From contig CM059198.1 in NCBI GenBank assembly GCA_030323885.1, positions 10,206,462 to 10,270,461 of the forward strand: a stretch of 64,000 nt of DNA, written 5' to 3'. Source of the stretch: Branchipolynoe longqiensis (Eukaryota > Annelida > Polychaeta > Phyllodocida > Polynoidae). The translations under genes and the position numbers were made by a program. Below are positions 62,579 through 64,000 of this stretch, one piece after another (the first letter of the stretch is position 1; each line of letters opens with the position of its first letter). A model generated the notes under the pieces. The model did not search any database and had not been told where the DNA came from. It was given only the letters and a program-made list of their open reading frames with translations.

Positions 62579-63595
62579 GTGGACGGCCAGTTGGTGACCA
62601 TCCACATCTGTGATACATCAGGAGTGCCCAACTTCCTCTGGCTTGCGAAGACTGCGATACAAGAAGCGGACGCTTTCATATTCGTCTACGACATCACCGA
62701 AAAAGATTCCTTCATATCGCTCGAACAATGGCACCAGCACGCGAACCGCTTCAGCAAGGAGGCACACTTGCCAAAGATGCTTCTGGGGAACAAGTGCGAC
62801 CTGCGACACCAGCAGGTGGTTGGCATGGCGACAGCGCGCGAGTTCGGCATCCCCGAGGGCATGCTGCAGCTAGAGACGAGCGCGCGTCTGGGGCGATGTA
62901 CGCAGGTCGCCTTTGCGTTGCTCGCGGCCGAGGTTCTCTGGTACCGGCGGCTGGGCACGGTGCGCGTGCTGGGGATGCCGTGTGTGCTGCCTGAAGCCCG
63001 GGGAGACCAATCGTCGGTCGCGACGCCGCACGGAGCACCCGGCGACACGGCCCGCTACGCGCACCTCTTCAAGGTCATGTTGCTGGGCGCGCCGCGCGTG
63101 GGGAAGACGGCTCTTCGGCTCCGCTTCTGCAGGGATTACTACGTATCCGAGTACATGGCGACGCGGGGGATGGATTACAGCACGCGGTCGCTGGTGGTTG
63201 ACGGGGAGCGCGTTGAGGTGCAGGTGTGGGACGTGTCCGGACGCGCTGCCTGTGATGACACACGCCGCGCTTACTACAAGGGCGCCAGCGGCTTTCTCGT
63301 CGTGTATGACTGCACGGACGCTGAGTCCTTCAGCAAGGCGCAGCTGCTCCTCAAGCAACTGGCACTTGCTGGGCTAGACGACGCGCCTAAGGTGCTCGTT
63401 GGGAACAAGTGTGACGTCACCAAGACGCGGACTGTCCAATCTGCGATCGCAGAGGACTTCGCTAATGCGTGGCGGGTACCGGTTGTGGAGACGAGCGCAA
63501 AGTATGGCACCAACATCGACACTGCGTACATGAAGGTGGTGTTGGCATTGAAGCGGCAAGTGTTGCCATGGAAACGCGTATATGACTGGTCATAG
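62579..63595 (+). CDS. tandem Rab-like GTPase gene, exon 2 (residues 56-393)
   Basis: The acceptor TTTTCATTGCAG precedes. Residues 56-174 finish GTPase domain 1: VDGQLVTIHICDTSG (D67-G70), NKCD at 126-129, ETSAR at 154-158. A linker of about 40 residues follows. Domain 2 begins with FKVMLLG: P-loop G225-x4-G230-K231-T232, switch-I T250 in ATRGMDY, WDVSG (D273-G276), YYKGASGFLVVYD, NKCD at 331-334, ETSAK at 359-363. Position 71 after DTSG is Val and position 277 after DVSG is Arg, where active Ras/Rab proteins have the catalytic Gln. The C-terminus (PWKRVYDWS) lacks the usual prenylation cysteines. Family knowledge predicts GTP binding with slow or absent hydrolysis and no lipid anchor. The closest subfamily is not determined; it is not Miro-like, as there are no EF hands between the domains. 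Confidence 0.88.
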   Translation: MDGQLVTIHICDTSGVPNFLWLAKTAIQEADAFIFVYDITEKDSFISLEQWHQHANRFSKEAHLPKMLLGNKCDLRHQQVVGMATAREFGIPEGMLQLETSARLGRCTQVAFALLAAEVLWYRRLGTVRVLGMPCVLPEARGDQSSVATPHGAPGDTARYAHLFKVMLLGAPRVGKTALRLRFCRDYYVSEYMATRGMDYSTRSLVVDGERVEVQVWDVSGRAACDDTRRAYYKGASGFLVVYDCTDAESFSKAQLLLKQLALAGLDDAPKVLVGNKCDVTKTRTVQSAIAEDFANAWRVPVVETSAKYGTNIDTAYMKVVLALKRQVLPWKRVYDWS

Positions 63596-63636
63596 GTGTT
63601 TCACTTTGGCTTACGCTAAATGGAGAATGTTATGTG

Positions 63637-63642
63637 AATAAA
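63637..63642 (+). promoter_or_regulatory. polyadenylation signal AATAAA of the tandem GTPase gene
   Basis: A canonical AATAAA lies 42 bases after the stop codon, giving a very short 3' UTR. A SINE-A begins about 25 bases downstream. Confidence 0.7.
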
Positions 63643-63667
63643 CTGTTTAACTTACGGGAACTGAATC

Positions 63668-63966
63668 CAGATGGGATGGCCGAATGAGTTAGAGCGTCCG
63701 TCTCCAATGTTGGTAGATTGTGGGGTCATTGGTTCGAACCCTGGTCGAGTCAAACCGATGAATTAGAAATTGATACTTGTCGCTTCCTAGCCAGACACTC
63801 TGCATTATTAGGATAGGGGCAAGAAGCAGTGGAATGAGGAAGACCAATCGTCTGCGATTGAAATTTCCTCTGCTTTTTTATTTTTTATTATTTATTGACG
63901 AGGTATTTACTCTGCCCATAACATATAAGCTCCCGTCTTGTTTTCAACGCTTAAACAACTAATGTA
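63668..63966 (+). mobile_element. SINE-A short form with the alternative tail, interrupted
   Basis: CAGATGGGATGGCCGAATGA head, body to GGATAGGGGCAAG, then AAGCAGTGGAATGAGGAAG and GAAATTTCCTCTGCTT. A TTTATTGACGAGGTATTTAC segment (63890-63950, related to 57930-57995) is interposed before the closing AACAACTAATGTAC. Confidence 0.8.
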
Positions 63967-64000
63967 CAAACAAAACTTGTTATTCATTTATTTACCGGAC

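Overview
The window looks like repeat-dense nuclear DNA from an animal, most likely a marine invertebrate. It has GT-AG introns, long introns packed with tRNA-derived SINEs, DNA-transposon relics (MITEs), minisatellites, 5'-truncated non-LTR retrotransposons, and one 500-base assembly gap. Two fragments (14914-15130 and 50266-50435) resemble an abundant SINE-like repeat that I associate with mollusc genomes. A lophotrochozoan, possibly a mollusc, is therefore my best guess, but it is unproven.

Only two protein-coding loci are well supported. At the left edge, two exons (36-213 and 7859-8061, plus strand) join in frame to make one CUB domain. The module is bounded by phase-1 introns, as is usual for shuffled extracellular modules, and the rest of that gene lies outside or was not found. 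At the right edge, two exons (60384-60548 and 62579-63595, plus strand) encode a complete 393-residue protein with two consecutive Rab-like small-GTPase domains. Both domains keep the P-loop, NKCD and ETSA motifs. Both have lost the catalytic glutamine after DxxG, and the protein has no C-terminal prenylation cysteine. A third, weaker candidate is a 433-codon Pro/Ser-rich open frame on the minus strand (24363-25664).

Almost everything else is repeats. About 45 pieces of one SINE superfamily (SINE-A) occur on both strands. They carry at least two different tRNA-like heads and two different tails, and one tail is shared with a second tRNA-headed family (SINE-B). A third tRNA-headed SINE (SINE-C) occurs three times. 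Several non-autonomous DNA-element families are present: (i) a ~350-bp MITE starting near TTAAAGTTGCATAGTCC; (ii) a group with ends like GGGCCTGTCACACTAC or AGCCGTGTTCACAC and low-complexity interiors that differ from copy to copy; (iii) pogo/Tigger-like MITEs starting CAGTA; (iv) elements carrying a ~205-bp internal tandem unit, two of which sit inside SINE-B copies. There is also a 192-bp solo LTR with a 5-bp target duplication.

Tandem repeats fill much of the rest: an 11-bp AGGTCA array (1.3-1.7 kb), a 25-bp array continuous with a MITE end (3.1-3.8 kb), a ~100-bp array (11.4-12.3 kb), an 18-bp CACGTG array (13.7-14.2 kb), a TATCGA-type array (22.3-22.7 kb), a ~108-bp array (26.6-27.9 kb), a giant inverted microsatellite (28.8-30.2 kb), a 59-bp array (43.3-44.0 kb) and a 77-bp array (47.7-49.2 kb). 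Most open frames in the window are products of these repeats and not genes.

Coordinates of repeats are read by eye and are approximate to about 10-20 bases unless a target duplication is described.
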